Below, one piece after another: positions 1 to 11,900 of a stretch of 64,000 nt of DNA. The position numbers were made by a program, and so were the translations under genes. The stretch's first letter is position 1; each line of letters begins with the position of its first letter. The notes under the pieces are model-generated. The model searched no databases, was not told where the DNA came from, and was given only the letters and a program-made list of their open reading frames with translations. Source of the stretch: Manis javanica (Eukaryota; Chordata; Mammalia; Pholidota; Manidae); assembly GCF_040802235.1 (NCBI RefSeq), contig NC_133161.1, positions 145,133,121 through 145,197,120 on the forward strand, given 5' to 3'.

Positions 1-1317
1 CTACATTCTGGAGAGCTTACACTGAGATCAGGTGCTGTGTCAATAACAGGAAAATAAAGACAAATTATGTATGGACCCCATTTGCAAGGAGGTCTTGGCA
101 GAGAGAGGAGAAATGTACACAAACCATGTAATGTGCAAATACCCAAGTAAAGTACTATGGGAATGTTAAGAGAGAACAATCCACCCTGTTATGGGAGATT
201 CACTTATTTATTCAACAAATATTTACTGAGCATCTACTGTACCCCACACATTCTGTCCCTCTCTCCACTGTGCCATGCAGAACCTCGAGAACCCAGAGGT
301 GAACACAACAGGAAGGGACCTGTATTCAGAGCTTCTATTCCATGTCGGAGAGAAACAAAAATACACCAAAGGCCCTCCCGCGCCGGGGCTTTTTCATCCG
401 CTGTTTCTCCTGCACTGAGGATGTTGATCACTGCACGACTGGCTCCCGCTCATTGACACTCGGGTCTTCGCTTTAATGTCACCTGTTCAAACTCCTTCCC
501 TGACCACTCTGTCTAGAAGGGGCTCCCTGCCACCAACCACCCGCCTTTGGGTCACTCTCTATTTGACTAGCCCACTTTATCTTCTGCAGAGTCCTTATAC
601 CTGCCACTAGACAGACGACGGTGGCGAGGACAGGGACACGGTGGCAGCACTGGAGGAGGGGAACGGCAGACAGCTGGGAGTACAGTGGTCCCTCTCATTA
701 CCTCCCAGTGTTCATGCCACCCCGGGGGATTAGTCTAAGCCAGCCATGTCAAGTCACCCTGGCTGGTGACTAGCCTGGGAACGGACATGCTACCAATTCA
801 CGTCTATGAGAGGCAAGAAGTCCATTTCGTCCTAAACAAAAGCCCCTCCTCTAAACACCACCATGACTGAAGGGGATCCTGGGACCCCCGCAGCCGTCTG
901 CTGTCAGTCAGAAGAGGAAGCATTAGCCTGGCAGGCAAAGAGGAAGGAAGGAAGGAATCCAGGCCTTTTCCGACACTGGGAACCCCTGGGCAACCCAATC
1001 CTGATGCCTGTCCTACCTCCGGACTTTCTGTCATGTGGGATAAATCATCTTACAGTTTAAATCAGTCAAGAGTTGGGGTTTCTGTAGCCCAAGGTCAAAA
1101 GTATCCTGAGTGATAAGCAACAGGCACAGAGAAAAATTGTCCACAAAGACTAAGAGGGAGATTTTGAGCAGGGTCTTGAAGGATTACCAGGAATTTGTCA
1201 AGCAAACAGGGGAATCTGGGGACCAGGAGAGAGAAGATGGAGGGAAGCAGGCCAATCCTGGTACTGGGAACTGCCTGAGCCTCAGATGCTAATGTGAAGG
1301 CACATGCAGTGTAAGTA

Positions 1318-1415
1318 GCAGGAATTACCTGAGGCACAAGTTAAAAATTCAGCTTTCTCACCTCTAAGCCCAGAGGTTCTGATTCACGTCAACAGAACAC
1401 ACTTTATGACATACT
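1318..1415 (+). mobile_element. MER5A-like hAT fragment
   Basis: GGAATTACCTGAGGCACAAG through CCCAGAGGTTCTGATTCACG resembles the internal part of MER5A. Only a fragment remains, in the intron after exon 31. Confidence 0.55.
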
Positions 1416-2099
1416 GACAGATCTAGAACTTTAAGAGTGCAGTGTAGCTACAGAACAAGGAATCTCAAGGGTTAGGAAGGTGGAGAACTGAGGTGGAACG
1501 GATAAGGTGGGTGAGAGGCCCCAGGGGCGGGAAGCCTTGGGAGAGCAGGCTGACTCCGCGCCTACTCGGCAGTTCCACCCCAAGTGTCTCTGATGCGGTG
1601 CCAGGAATAGCGCAGGCGCACAGGAAATACTAACAGAGAATATTTAAGTGTTGACTATTTTCTCCCCTGTCTAGTGGGCAATAAGAAGAAGCTTTTGGGG
1701 TACTTCTGGCAACACTGAAGACTCACTGCAAGGCAGAGAGATGGGAGCCCCAGGGCCCTGTTATGGGGCTTGTTCACTTTCCAGGTGACCTGAACCTGTG
1801 ACAAAGGCTATGCCCGAGGAAGGCGAGAGCGAAGCGAGGGGGTCTCCCGCTCCTGGGGGAGAATCAACAGCAGTGGCCGACTGGCTGTGATGAGGGAAAG
1901 GGAGGGTGTGGAGACTTACTGGGCTCTTCTGACCTGGGGTAGCGGATGCGGAGAAGAGGAAAGCGCTGATCAGTGAGTGCAGATGTGCCTGTGGTGGCCG
2001 AGCAAGCGAATGGGTAGATTGAGAGGGGCAGAGGCTGAGAAGCCAGGAGAGCCCCAACTTTAAAAAAAACTTATTGCCTGCCATCTGTTCTTTTAAAAA

Positions 2100-2385
2100 T
2101 ACTGTATGATTCCACTTACGTGAGGTATGTAAAGTAGTCAAAATCATAAAGACAGACAGGGTAATGGTGGGTGCCAGAAGTGGGGACAGGACAGTGGGGA
2201 GAATGAAGAGTTGTTGTTTAATGGGTAAAGTTTCAGTTTTACGGGATGCAAAGAGTTACGGGGACAGGTGGAGCTGATGGCTGCACGATGTGAATGTACT
2301 TAACACTACTGAACTGTACACTTACAAATGGCTACAATCGTAATTTTATGCTAAGCGTGTTTTAACACAATAGAAAAAAATTCCT
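2100..2385 (+). mobile_element. Old L1 3' end fragment
   Basis: Starts ACTGTATGATTCCACTTACG and continues with the GTAATGGTGGGTGCCAG and CTGAACTGTACACTTACAAA phrases of ancient L1M 3' ends. No coding capacity. Confidence 0.75.
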
Positions 2386-2389
2386 CTGT

Positions 2390-2760
2390 GAAAATATAAA
2401 GAAATGAAGTACTGATGATAAGTTACAGCAGGGACTCTTTAAAGCATGATGCCAAATGAAAGAAGCCAGTCATGAAAGGCCACATATTGTATGATTCCAT
2501 TTATCTGAAGTGTCCAGAATAGTAAATCTATGGAGACCAAAAGTCAGTCAGTGGTTGTTAGGGGCTAGGGCTGAGGAATAACTGCCAAGAGGTATGTGGT
2601 TTCTTTCAGGGACAATGAAAATGGTCTGGAATCGTTTGGCAGTGAAGGCTGCCCAACTCCGTGAATTTACTAAAAGCCACTAAATTATATGCTTTAAATG
2701 GGTGAACAGTATAAGAATTCTATCTCAGTAAAGCTGTGAAAAATTATATTTTTAATAAAA
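2390..2760 (+). mobile_element. Old L1 3' end fragment, second copy in tandem
   Basis: Contains AGAAGCCAGTCATGAAAGGC, GTATGATTCCATTTATCTGA and the terminal TATCTCAGTAAAGCTGTGAA of an ancient L1M 3' end. It lies in the same orientation directly beside the previous fragment, about 90 nt from exon 31. Confidence 0.8.
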
Positions 2761-2851
2761 GTTGATTTTTTTGCAGAATCAACTCTCCAGCTTAGGCCTA
2801 CATGCTACCAAATACTCTGAGACAGGAGCGAAATGGCCACCATGGCCGTAC

Positions 2852-2926
2852 CTGCAAACGAGAGCTGCTTTAGGCGGGCGTTTGACCGAGCTTCCTGGAC
2901 TTTATCTGTCAGTGACTTCCAGGCAT
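2852..2926 (-). CDS. KMT2A: KMT2A exon 31, last exon in the window
   Basis: 75 nt encoding [19 protein letters not shown] then KQLSFA plus one base of the following Gly. Acceptor CAG, donor GTACGG, phase 1. The next expected exon (GVNGLRMLGIL..., FYRC) is not found between 1 and 2851, so it lies outside. Confidence 0.95.
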
Positions 2927-5900
2927 CTGTGAAGAAATAAAATATTCAACCAAATATCTCCCAACACCAAGGCATGCATGGGCATCGTGTCCAGAATCCC
3001 TACCCTACAGTGTGACACCACATCCCACTGCAACAGTTTGTTGTTTTCTTAGTGCAAATCAGCTCAGTGCATGAGACAGAAGCTGGGAAGGTGCACCAAG
3101 TAGAGCTTCTCTGTGTTAGGAAGGGTACAGGAACAGGAGGGCCATACCCTCTGAAAATGACCCGAGATCCCAACGCACTCACGTCCCCTGGTGGCAGTTT
3201 GGGTCTCCACCTGAATGTTTGGATTAACTGTATTCCGTGTACCCCTAACCAGTGCGATACCAGCAGCAACGATTTAACCAGGACTATGGGGAGATCAGAA
3301 TTTCTCAGTTCCTTAAAGTTACGGGTGTAACTAGAAAACTTTTACAACCCCATCTTGCTCTAATCTAAAACTCTAGGATTTCTTACTATCTGTTGGATTT
3401 CTGACCACCACTCCATGCTCAATACGTCTTATCTAGAAATCAAAACACTTGGAACTAGCTATTTTTTTGTTCTCCTTACATATCCTTTTTAAAGTAATCC
3501 AGGCCTGAATCTTCAGTCATCCCTGACTCTTCTCTGTCTGTTCTCTGACATATACAAGCAGTCAATGTGTGCGTTCTCTCCTCTTCTGTCTTCTGGAAAT
3601 GGGCTGTATTACCTGACACCTCTATGCAGCAATATCCTCCTTAGGGACGTCCGTCCTGCCTTCTAGTATCTCCAAGGCTGAGAGTCTTCAGTCTCTCTTT
3701 ATGGAGCTACCACATTAAGCTTCCTGAAATTCTGCTTTTAATTCCATTCCGCCAGAGTGTCAAAGGCCTCTGGTTCGGCACTGAAGGCCCACACCAATCC
3801 ACCTTCCCACTGTCTCTCCCGCTATCACCTTCAGGATTTCAACGTCATTTTCCACCTGGCCCCACTCGGAAGCCCACCAACTGCAGTCCCACCTTCCTAA
3901 CTTTGCTTGTATCCTTTCTTCGAAGCCCTTTTCCATTTCTCTTTCCTAACCTGCACCCTGTGTGCTTCTTTAACAGAATCTCCTATTACTCTCCATTGGT
4001 TTGTTGATGACCCCAACTGACCCACAGTGATCTTCTTTTCCTTCAAGTCCTCTAGTATTTACTGCCTAGAGAGCAGTCACTAGTCCTTCAACAGCTAATG
4101 AACACCCGTATGCTTGGGACACGAAGACAAATAAGGTAAAATTCCAGCCTTCATGGCAAGTTCCCTGTAGAGTAAGACACAGATGTAAAAACATTTTAAG
4201 CTACGAAACAGAAACATTTAAGATTCTACAAGGAGCAGAAAGGAGGGAGTGGGAGCGCTGATCTGGTTCGGAAGGTCAGGAAAGACTTTCCGAGTGGAAT
4301 CCTTAAAGATGAGCTGGAGTTCTCCGGGAGAATGAGGCTGGAAGAACGTTCCAGGCAGAGGGAAGGTGACGTATGAAGGCAGAGGTGAGAGAGAATGGCA
4401 TTCAAGGTACACAAGTAAGTGGCAGAAGACAAGGCTGGAGAGGCAAGCTGAGGTCTCATGCGCTCTGCGAAGGAGTAGTGTGACCTTAAGTACACCATCT
4501 GTATCGCTGATTTTTCACATAACGTACAGACTACTTCCCTGATAGTACTAACGTCTTAGGACAAGTTACATGCTATATAATGCTTCCAAGTACCTTCCAT
4601 AACACCGCGCACACAACTGCCCACATAAGTGGTCGTAATACACAGAAAATGCAGATCTAGCTGAAACAGGGCCTGTGCGGATGGGTCACGCCAGCTTAAC
4701 CCACTCACCTTCAATACTTTCTGCACAGATCTGAAAGCCATCATCACTTGAAATCTCAAAAACAAGTCCTTTCTTGGGCTTTTTCTCAGCGATGCTTTCC
4801 TTCCGCTTCTGTTCTTGCTGGAGCCAAAGCATCAGCGGAGAGCTGAAGTCCCTTTCTTCCTCCTCCACAGCCTTGGGTTCTGAGGGAGGAAAGAGACAAG
4901 GGGCCAGAGTGGTGGCGACAGCCACACTGAGCGCCAGAACACTGTCTCTGAGCCGAACGATATTCCGTAGTATTATTATTCCCACTTATATTATTATTAT
5001 TCCATTCTACTTATATAGTATTATACATTATTCCCATTTTCAGATAACAAAACTGAGGCTCAAACGGGTGCCGCAGCTTGCCCTGGGTCACAACCAGGAA
5101 GTGACTAGAACTTGGCTTTTTTCTACATGAAGTTATGCTGACTCTGGCAGAGTGTCTGGTATTTCTGACAGTTTTTTGGTAAGCAATCGCCCATGACAGG
5201 GCCGGACTATAGTGGGTGACATGCATGAGGTCCCATGAGGCACTCTTCCAGAAACTTCTCTATATTAACCCAGATAGAGCTCACAACAATCCAGTGAGGT
5301 GGCTGTTTTTTTATCTACCATTTTGAGGGTGAGAAGACTGAGGTACAGAGGCTAAGTAACTAGCCCAAGCTCATATAGCTCAAGCAAAGCTGGGATTTCA
5401 GCCCAGCAGGGCCCAGAGTCCATGCTATCGGCCATCACCCCTCACTGCCTTCTTACACACAGACACCTACCAGTCCTCTCGAGGAGTGGGCACATCAGCA
5501 GAATGGGGTTTCACCCCAAAGCTTACGCCTAGGCGTTTTCTCTCCCTGGTTCCCTTTCTGGATGTTCCCTTGATGGAAGTGGGACTTTATATCGAGAACT
5601 CTCCACATTGAAGTGACCAGATGTTTACTGGTCAAATTCATTAGGCAGAGCAAAAGTGCTATGGAGATGTATCTGGTGTTGTGACCAAAATCTGGTTCTC
5701 CTATTAAATGAAAAACATTCTTGGTTTTCTTCAGTACAAGCTAAGGGATGAAGTCCGGTTACCACTAACTTTAAGATCACACTGCTATGAGAACAAGTAG
5801 AGCAAAGAGTATTTATAGGTTTTAGTCTTGTGTCCTGCAGTTGACAAATGATCAGAGTACGTAGTGGGAGAGCAGTGGACCAGGAGACACACACTCTGAG

Positions 5901-8900
5901 TAGCAGGCTACAACTCTGGCCAATCACTTAACTTCTTTGGAGCTTAGCTTTTTTTTTTTTTCTTTTAAATCTAGAAAATCAGTTGGTAATGCAGGTGGTT
6001 TTTATAGTACTTTTGGCTTTGAAATTCCGATTCTGAACTGTTATTCACCCACATACCTGTACTTTCTTGTTCATTTGCTGGATTCTGTGCTGTCTGAATC
6101 TCAGGAAGAATAGCCACTTGCCTAAAGGAAAAGAAAATCAAACGTGAGATGTAATATCAGGTAGTCTTCAATTCAAAGACAAAAGCCATCTGTGCTCTGC
6201 ATGCAACTGTGTCAGTTACACAAAACAACTCCTAAAAATGAACCACAGGATGCTTTGTGGGTGACGTACTGGATGAACATCACCACCACACTACGCTGCG
6301 GTATATGACATAAAACTATCTTGTAGGAGATTCTTTCCCAAATACTGACATGAAGTTTCTGCTTGTGAAGTTATAGGTTGTGTCCCTGAAATTCTTCTCA
6401 TACCCTCAGTATTAGAAAAAAATGAAAGGGCACCTGTTAGAAACAGTTCTGGAGTCACTGAAGTAAGTTAGCTGGTTTAACTAAAAACAAAAGCAAGCTG
6501 CTTGAACCAGTGAAGCACCACCAATTTTCACTTTTTAAAATTAAATAAATCTTGGAAACAATCTAAATGCAGATCAATAAGGGACCAGTTGAGTAAATCA
6601 TTGTGGGTCCATACAACACAACTGGAGGCAGCCATTAAAAAAACGGGGTGCGTCTACATGTGCTGGCACAGAAATATGTTCACAGGTGGACAATAAAAAA
6701 AAAAACAAGTACAGAACAGTATGTATAGAATTATTTTATGCAATAAAGTATATATATTTTCGTATACCCACAGCATATTCTATGCTGTACATGCATAGAA
6801 ATGTCTGCGTGAATGAAAACAACTCTTAGCAATGGCTACCACCCCCAGGGGCCAGATTGGGAGGACGGCAGGCAGGACGAACACAGTACCATTATCCAAT
6901 ATTTAAATAACTCTATGCTGTGTTTCTTTTTTTTTAACAAGCATGTATTACTTCCATTTAAAAAACTATGGCAACAAAAATCAATACAAACCAGAGCTAT
7001 TTTTTAAATGAGGTGGACGTAAATTGAGGGCTTAATCATAGAGAACTCATTTTTGCACTTACCCTGCAGGCTGCCCACACTCCTTCTGGGAGGAGGACTG
7101 CTCCGCCTCTGCTCCTGGAGTCCTGGAACAGAATCATTTGCATCTTTTCAAGAAAAACCACCAATAAATATGTACCGAATGTGGAGGTCAGTTTAAGGGA
7201 ACGACTCCATCAGGATCTTACAAAATTTGTGAGCTGGGAAACCTAACCTGAGGAGACACAGGTTAGACAGTGGTTACTATGAGGGGCACCAAGAGGGGGT
7301 GCAAGGACCCTTCTGGAACACTCGGAATGTCTTGTCCTGATTGGAATGGTGGCTATACAGGTGCACGCATATGTAAAAGCTCACTTGTGCACTTTATATT
7401 GTTATACGTCAAAGATATTTTAAAAAAGGATTCCTTGAGGATCTCCAACAGGGGGCTTTTCCCTCGAGGCAGGAATAATCATCCTTTAAAATCCTAGGCC
7501 TTTAGCAAAAAAGAAACTGGAGCAAAGAGCAGTACTCTTTTAAATCAGAGCAATGAGTAATTAGAGATGTGGTTCCATCCAAGAGACAAACTACCCAGAG
7601 ATGGAACTAAATTTTGCTCTATTAATCACCTGAGAAAAAAAATAAAAATAAAAATTCAGAAAAGCCCCAAGCCATAAGTCATGCAACCTGGACAGAGAAG
7701 CGCCCCCTCCCAGAGCACCCCCACCTCAACAGCCTCGACTCCAGTGCACAAAACCCCACGGCCCCAGAGCAGCTACAGTCGGCCCTCTCACCCTGTGGCT
7801 GAGGTCAGGGACGTCGGGTTGGCCTCTTGGTCTGGAATGTGTGCTTCAGAACTGGTCCGCAAATGGGAAGCTTTGTGCTTCTTGCCATTCCCTTTGTCCA
7901 AAGGCAGCTGAATCCGCTTGATTTTTGGTTTGGGTTTAGTGGGACCCGGCCCTGAGGGGCTTGCTGCCTGATGTCCAGAGGACGGAGAGCCCCCAGGAGA
8001 GGCTGAGCCGGCCTGCCCAGCTGAGGACAAAGCCTTGCTCTGCTCTAGCCCCACGCTATTTGGAGCATCAACCGTCTGGGTGAAGCTGGACCCCTGGGTC
8101 CCTGGAGCAGAATCAAGATCACGCTGGGCAGAGAGAACCCCGGTTTTGCTGGCAAGGAGCTGGTTCACGTGCTGAAGCTGATAATGCTCTTCTGCTTCCC
8201 TGGAAGGTGCAGCAGCTGGGAGGCCTGGGGTCTGAGAAGAGGGGAGCACACAGATGCTAGAGGCTGCTGGCATGGCAGCAGCAGAGGGAGTCTGCGATGT
8301 CCCCATTTGTGGAAACAGTCCTGAACTTGGCGGTAAAGCCACAGGTTGTTCCTGAATCCCCAGGTTCTGCTGGCTAGCTTTGATTAAAAGATTGCTTATT
8401 GAGCCCATATCTGGGGTACCAAGCAACCTGGGGTTGGTCAATGCGACATGTCCCGGAACAGACGTGCTACTTGTAGGGGCTGTAGTTTGCATGGACACAA
8501 CATTCAAGACGGAGGAATTGGACGCCGGGCCGGACACAGGCCCCGATGTGAGGTGGCTAGTGTCCTGGCTTATTGTTGACGTGCCCGCCGCCACAGCAGC
8601 AGTTCCTCCCACACTCTGTGGTAACAGGGGTGCCTGTTCAAAATACATGATGCCAGATTTAGACCTTTTTATGATGTTGGGGACAGTTCGGTGAGATGAA
8701 GTATTAAGTGACCCCAAATCTAAGAGATTGGGATGATTTGGAAGCTGGGAGGGTGTGAAGTTAATCAGTGTCATGTTGGACACCACATCGGAAGGGGCAA
8801 TGTTTGAAGGGGTACTAGAGGGAGCAAGTTTTTTATTCTTTCGGGTCTGTAGACGAGATATGGGTCTTTTCTTGAGTCCAGAGGATGGAGTGGCTACTGT

Positions 8901-11900
8901 GGTAGTGAGGTCTGTCCTCTGGCTGGCTTCTGAAACCAAAAGTTGGGGATCTGGAGGCTGAACCCCAATAAGTAGGCCTGAAGGAGGACTGCTGATGTTA
9001 GGTGGGAAACTACTGTGAGTAGCTGCAGGGAAGGGGTGCAGGTGCTGGTGATGAGGCATGGGGAGCAGTCCTTTGCTAGCAGGAGGGAACAGAGACTGAG
9101 AAGCTGGCAAGCTTGGATTTAGTCCTGTGGTCAGGGTGAGACCACTTCCCATGGGCCCCAGTACTGAAGTATTTGTCTCCATCACACTGGGTGTAGAACT
9201 AACAGAAGAGGTCAATTGGATTTTTTGGGTCACACCATTTGGAAGAGTTTGGAGCACATAAAGCGGCTGCATGTTCTGGTTAACAACAATGAGTTTCTCA
9301 GTGGCTGGTTTCAGGTGGGGTGGAGTGGTCTGGACAGCCGCATTGGAAATCTGAGATGGGCCAGGGCTATCAGTAGAATTGGGCACATATTTCTGGTTCT
9401 GGATAGGAACGGTAGGGGAAACAGGTACCTGAAGGCCAGGGGTGCTACTGTTTCTAGTTAAATCCTGACTGTTGCCGTGACCTTGCTCCACTGAACCACA
9501 GGGAGGGCTGGAGATGTGGTCTGCGTCCATGTGTCCTTGGATGAAATGATCGGGAGTCATGTGGCCTTCGGGGGCTGGATCTACCCCTGGGCTCAGCAGA
9601 GAGGAGTCACCTTCAGAGGCGGCCACAGATTTTTCTGTGATGGTCACTCTCTTCTCTCCTGAGTCTGAGATGACAGCTAGTCTACTGGGATTCTGGCTAG
9701 GGACCGTGGGGCTCCGGGTGGTCAGGACAGACAGATCGGATGGGAGCTCTAGAGGCAGCTCAAACTGCTCCTCTGCTGAGATAGAGGAAGAGACACTGCT
9801 GTCCACAGGCTCCGCAGTGGGCAACTGCTGAGAAAACACTTCAAAAAGACCCATGTCTTTTTCACGATTACTATCAAGACCCAAACCTTCACCGAGATTC
9901 AGGAGTTCTGAAGAAGAGGACTCCGGGCTCTCGCCCAAAGCCTGCATGGATGGAGTATTCTTCAGCACAAAGTCCATTATGTCCGAGGGCAGGATATTCC
10001 CACAGTCATCGCTGTTGTTATTATCTGAATCGGATTTTAGGAGCTCGGTATTGTAAGTGTCTAGCAAGTTTTTGTCTGAGGGGGTGCTTGTGTGGACTCT
10101 GCGGCTCGACTCCAATGAGCTGAGTTGAGCTTCCAAGGACTCCTGTCCCTGGGCTTTAACCCGGCCCACAGAGTGGCAGTTATCCATCTTTGGCTCATTT
10201 TTGTGGCCAACGGAACTCTTGATGACATGCTCCTTCTCCCCGGCATCTTCTGGCCGGTCGAGCTTTAAGCTCTCTGTCCCATTTTCCTTACCGTTCCTTT
10301 TTGGAATCTGGCTGCCTTTCCTTGTTGTGGCTGCGACACTAGTGTCACTCTCTGTCCCGTCATCAACACCATCCAGCTGTGAAATTTTCGGAAGATCACA
10401 CTGTTCCTCCTCCCGGAATAAATTATGGGACGCCAGCCGTTCCTCTCCGCCTGAAGAGATCACTGTTCGAGTGAAATTGTAGTAGTATAAGTCGTCTTCA
10501 TCAGAAGTGCTTAGGTCATCGGCCCCATCCACCTGTCCCTCAGCTGACTTCTTGCCTCGCTTCTTCCCAGTGGAGCTGCTGTAGAATGGAATGTCTTCTT
10601 CGCCATAGGATCTTACTCCATACAGCGGGGTGAGCCCAAAGAACATGTTAGAGCGCGCCCGGGCACTGCGACGGGGGTATCTCCTCTTGAAAGAGCCATC
10701 CTCCTGAGGTTTGGGGCCATCGGGAAGCAGAAGGTTTCTCTCCTGTACTGGAAGATTCTGAAAGCTGTTACTTTGAGAATCCTGGGATGAGGTATTATTG
10801 GGGCTTGGCTGGGCCACCGGACCATCTCCTGGACTTTCAGAGGCAGATGCTGGCTCTGCCAGAGATGCCGCCTCTATTTGCAAAGGGGAGCCAGGACTGT
10901 TTTCTTTCAGGGTGTTCTTGGACTGACCCTCACTTTCCATTTTTAGAGGAGTCAGAGTTACTTTGACTGTGCGTTTCCGGGGCGTCTGTGATTCCTTGGC
11001 AGGTCCTTCTACTTGCATGGATGGAGCTTTGGGGGCTCCTGGACTAGAAAGGCCTTTGTCCCCAGTCTTATCAGAAGAAACATTATTACATGGTCGCTGC
11101 CCCATAAACTCAGGAGTCAAAACTTCATCAACAAACTCTGGCTTTAAGTTTCCGTCCTCAACAGCTGTCACCTGACCAGGTTCCAAAAAAGACTTACTGG
11201 AATGCTTTTCTTTGAAAGTTTCTTTACAAGATTTTTTCCCTTTCTGTCTCCTGTCCCTGGAACTAGACCCCACGTGTTCATTGATAATGGATGATCTGCT
11301 GCTCACTCCAGACAGCTTCAAGGTTTTGACTTCAGTATCTTCATCAGGAGGGGGGTTGGCTGATGGGTTAGAATCCGTATGTTGGTCTCGATCATTCCTT
11401 TGTCCTCTCAAATGCAGTGGTGGGAAGGAGAGAGGTTCTTTAGAAGAAAATGGCACTGAAGAGAGTTCAGCAAAAGTGCCAATTTTGCTAACGTTTAATT
11501 CTCCAGATGCTGTACTATGAACCTGTGAGGCCAGTTTAGGAATGCCAGGGTAAGCCACATTATGTGTGGACCCCTCAGAATTTTTGGAACTCGGCATTTT
11601 CGTCTTCTCTCCCTTCAGAGAGGAGCTCTTGGATGCCAAGTCGGAAGCACTAGGATGCTTCACTTCCAAAGATGAAAAGCCATCCAAGTGACTGGTTTTG
11701 GTGCCCATAGTGGCCACTGTCCTTTGCAAATGTGAAGCGGTGGGAGTGGTTTGCCCTGAATTCGTATTTGAATTCAGAGGCCCTAAGACATGATCAACTG
11801 CTTTGGCACCTGACTCGAGATCTGTAGCCACCCCTAGGGTGGAGACCGAGGAAACACTATTTCTGGAGTAAGTACTCCCGGTTCTCACTGGCGACATTAT

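Larger units (their letters stand above)
1..2851 (-). other. KMT2A: KMT2A intron 31, partial
   Basis: No exon matching the next expected residues (FYRC) is present. It holds repeat remnants at 190-310, 1090-1290 (another possible piece of the unnamed repeat family), 1318-1415 and 2100-2760. Unique sequence otherwise. Confidence 0.75.
2927..7791 (-). other. KMT2A: KMT2A introns 27-30
   Basis: Introns are 2927-4708, 4880-6056, 6122-7062 and 7123-7791. Each carries old repeats listed separately (L2-like, unnamed family, MIR, L1), plus a probable MIR piece near 5870-5945. No additional exon recognised. Confidence 0.75.

Noticed and set aside
1..2851. Search for FYRC/SET exons in the low-coordinate end
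   Set aside because: No open frame here encodes the expected GVNGLRMLGIL or SET motifs, so those exons must be outside the window.
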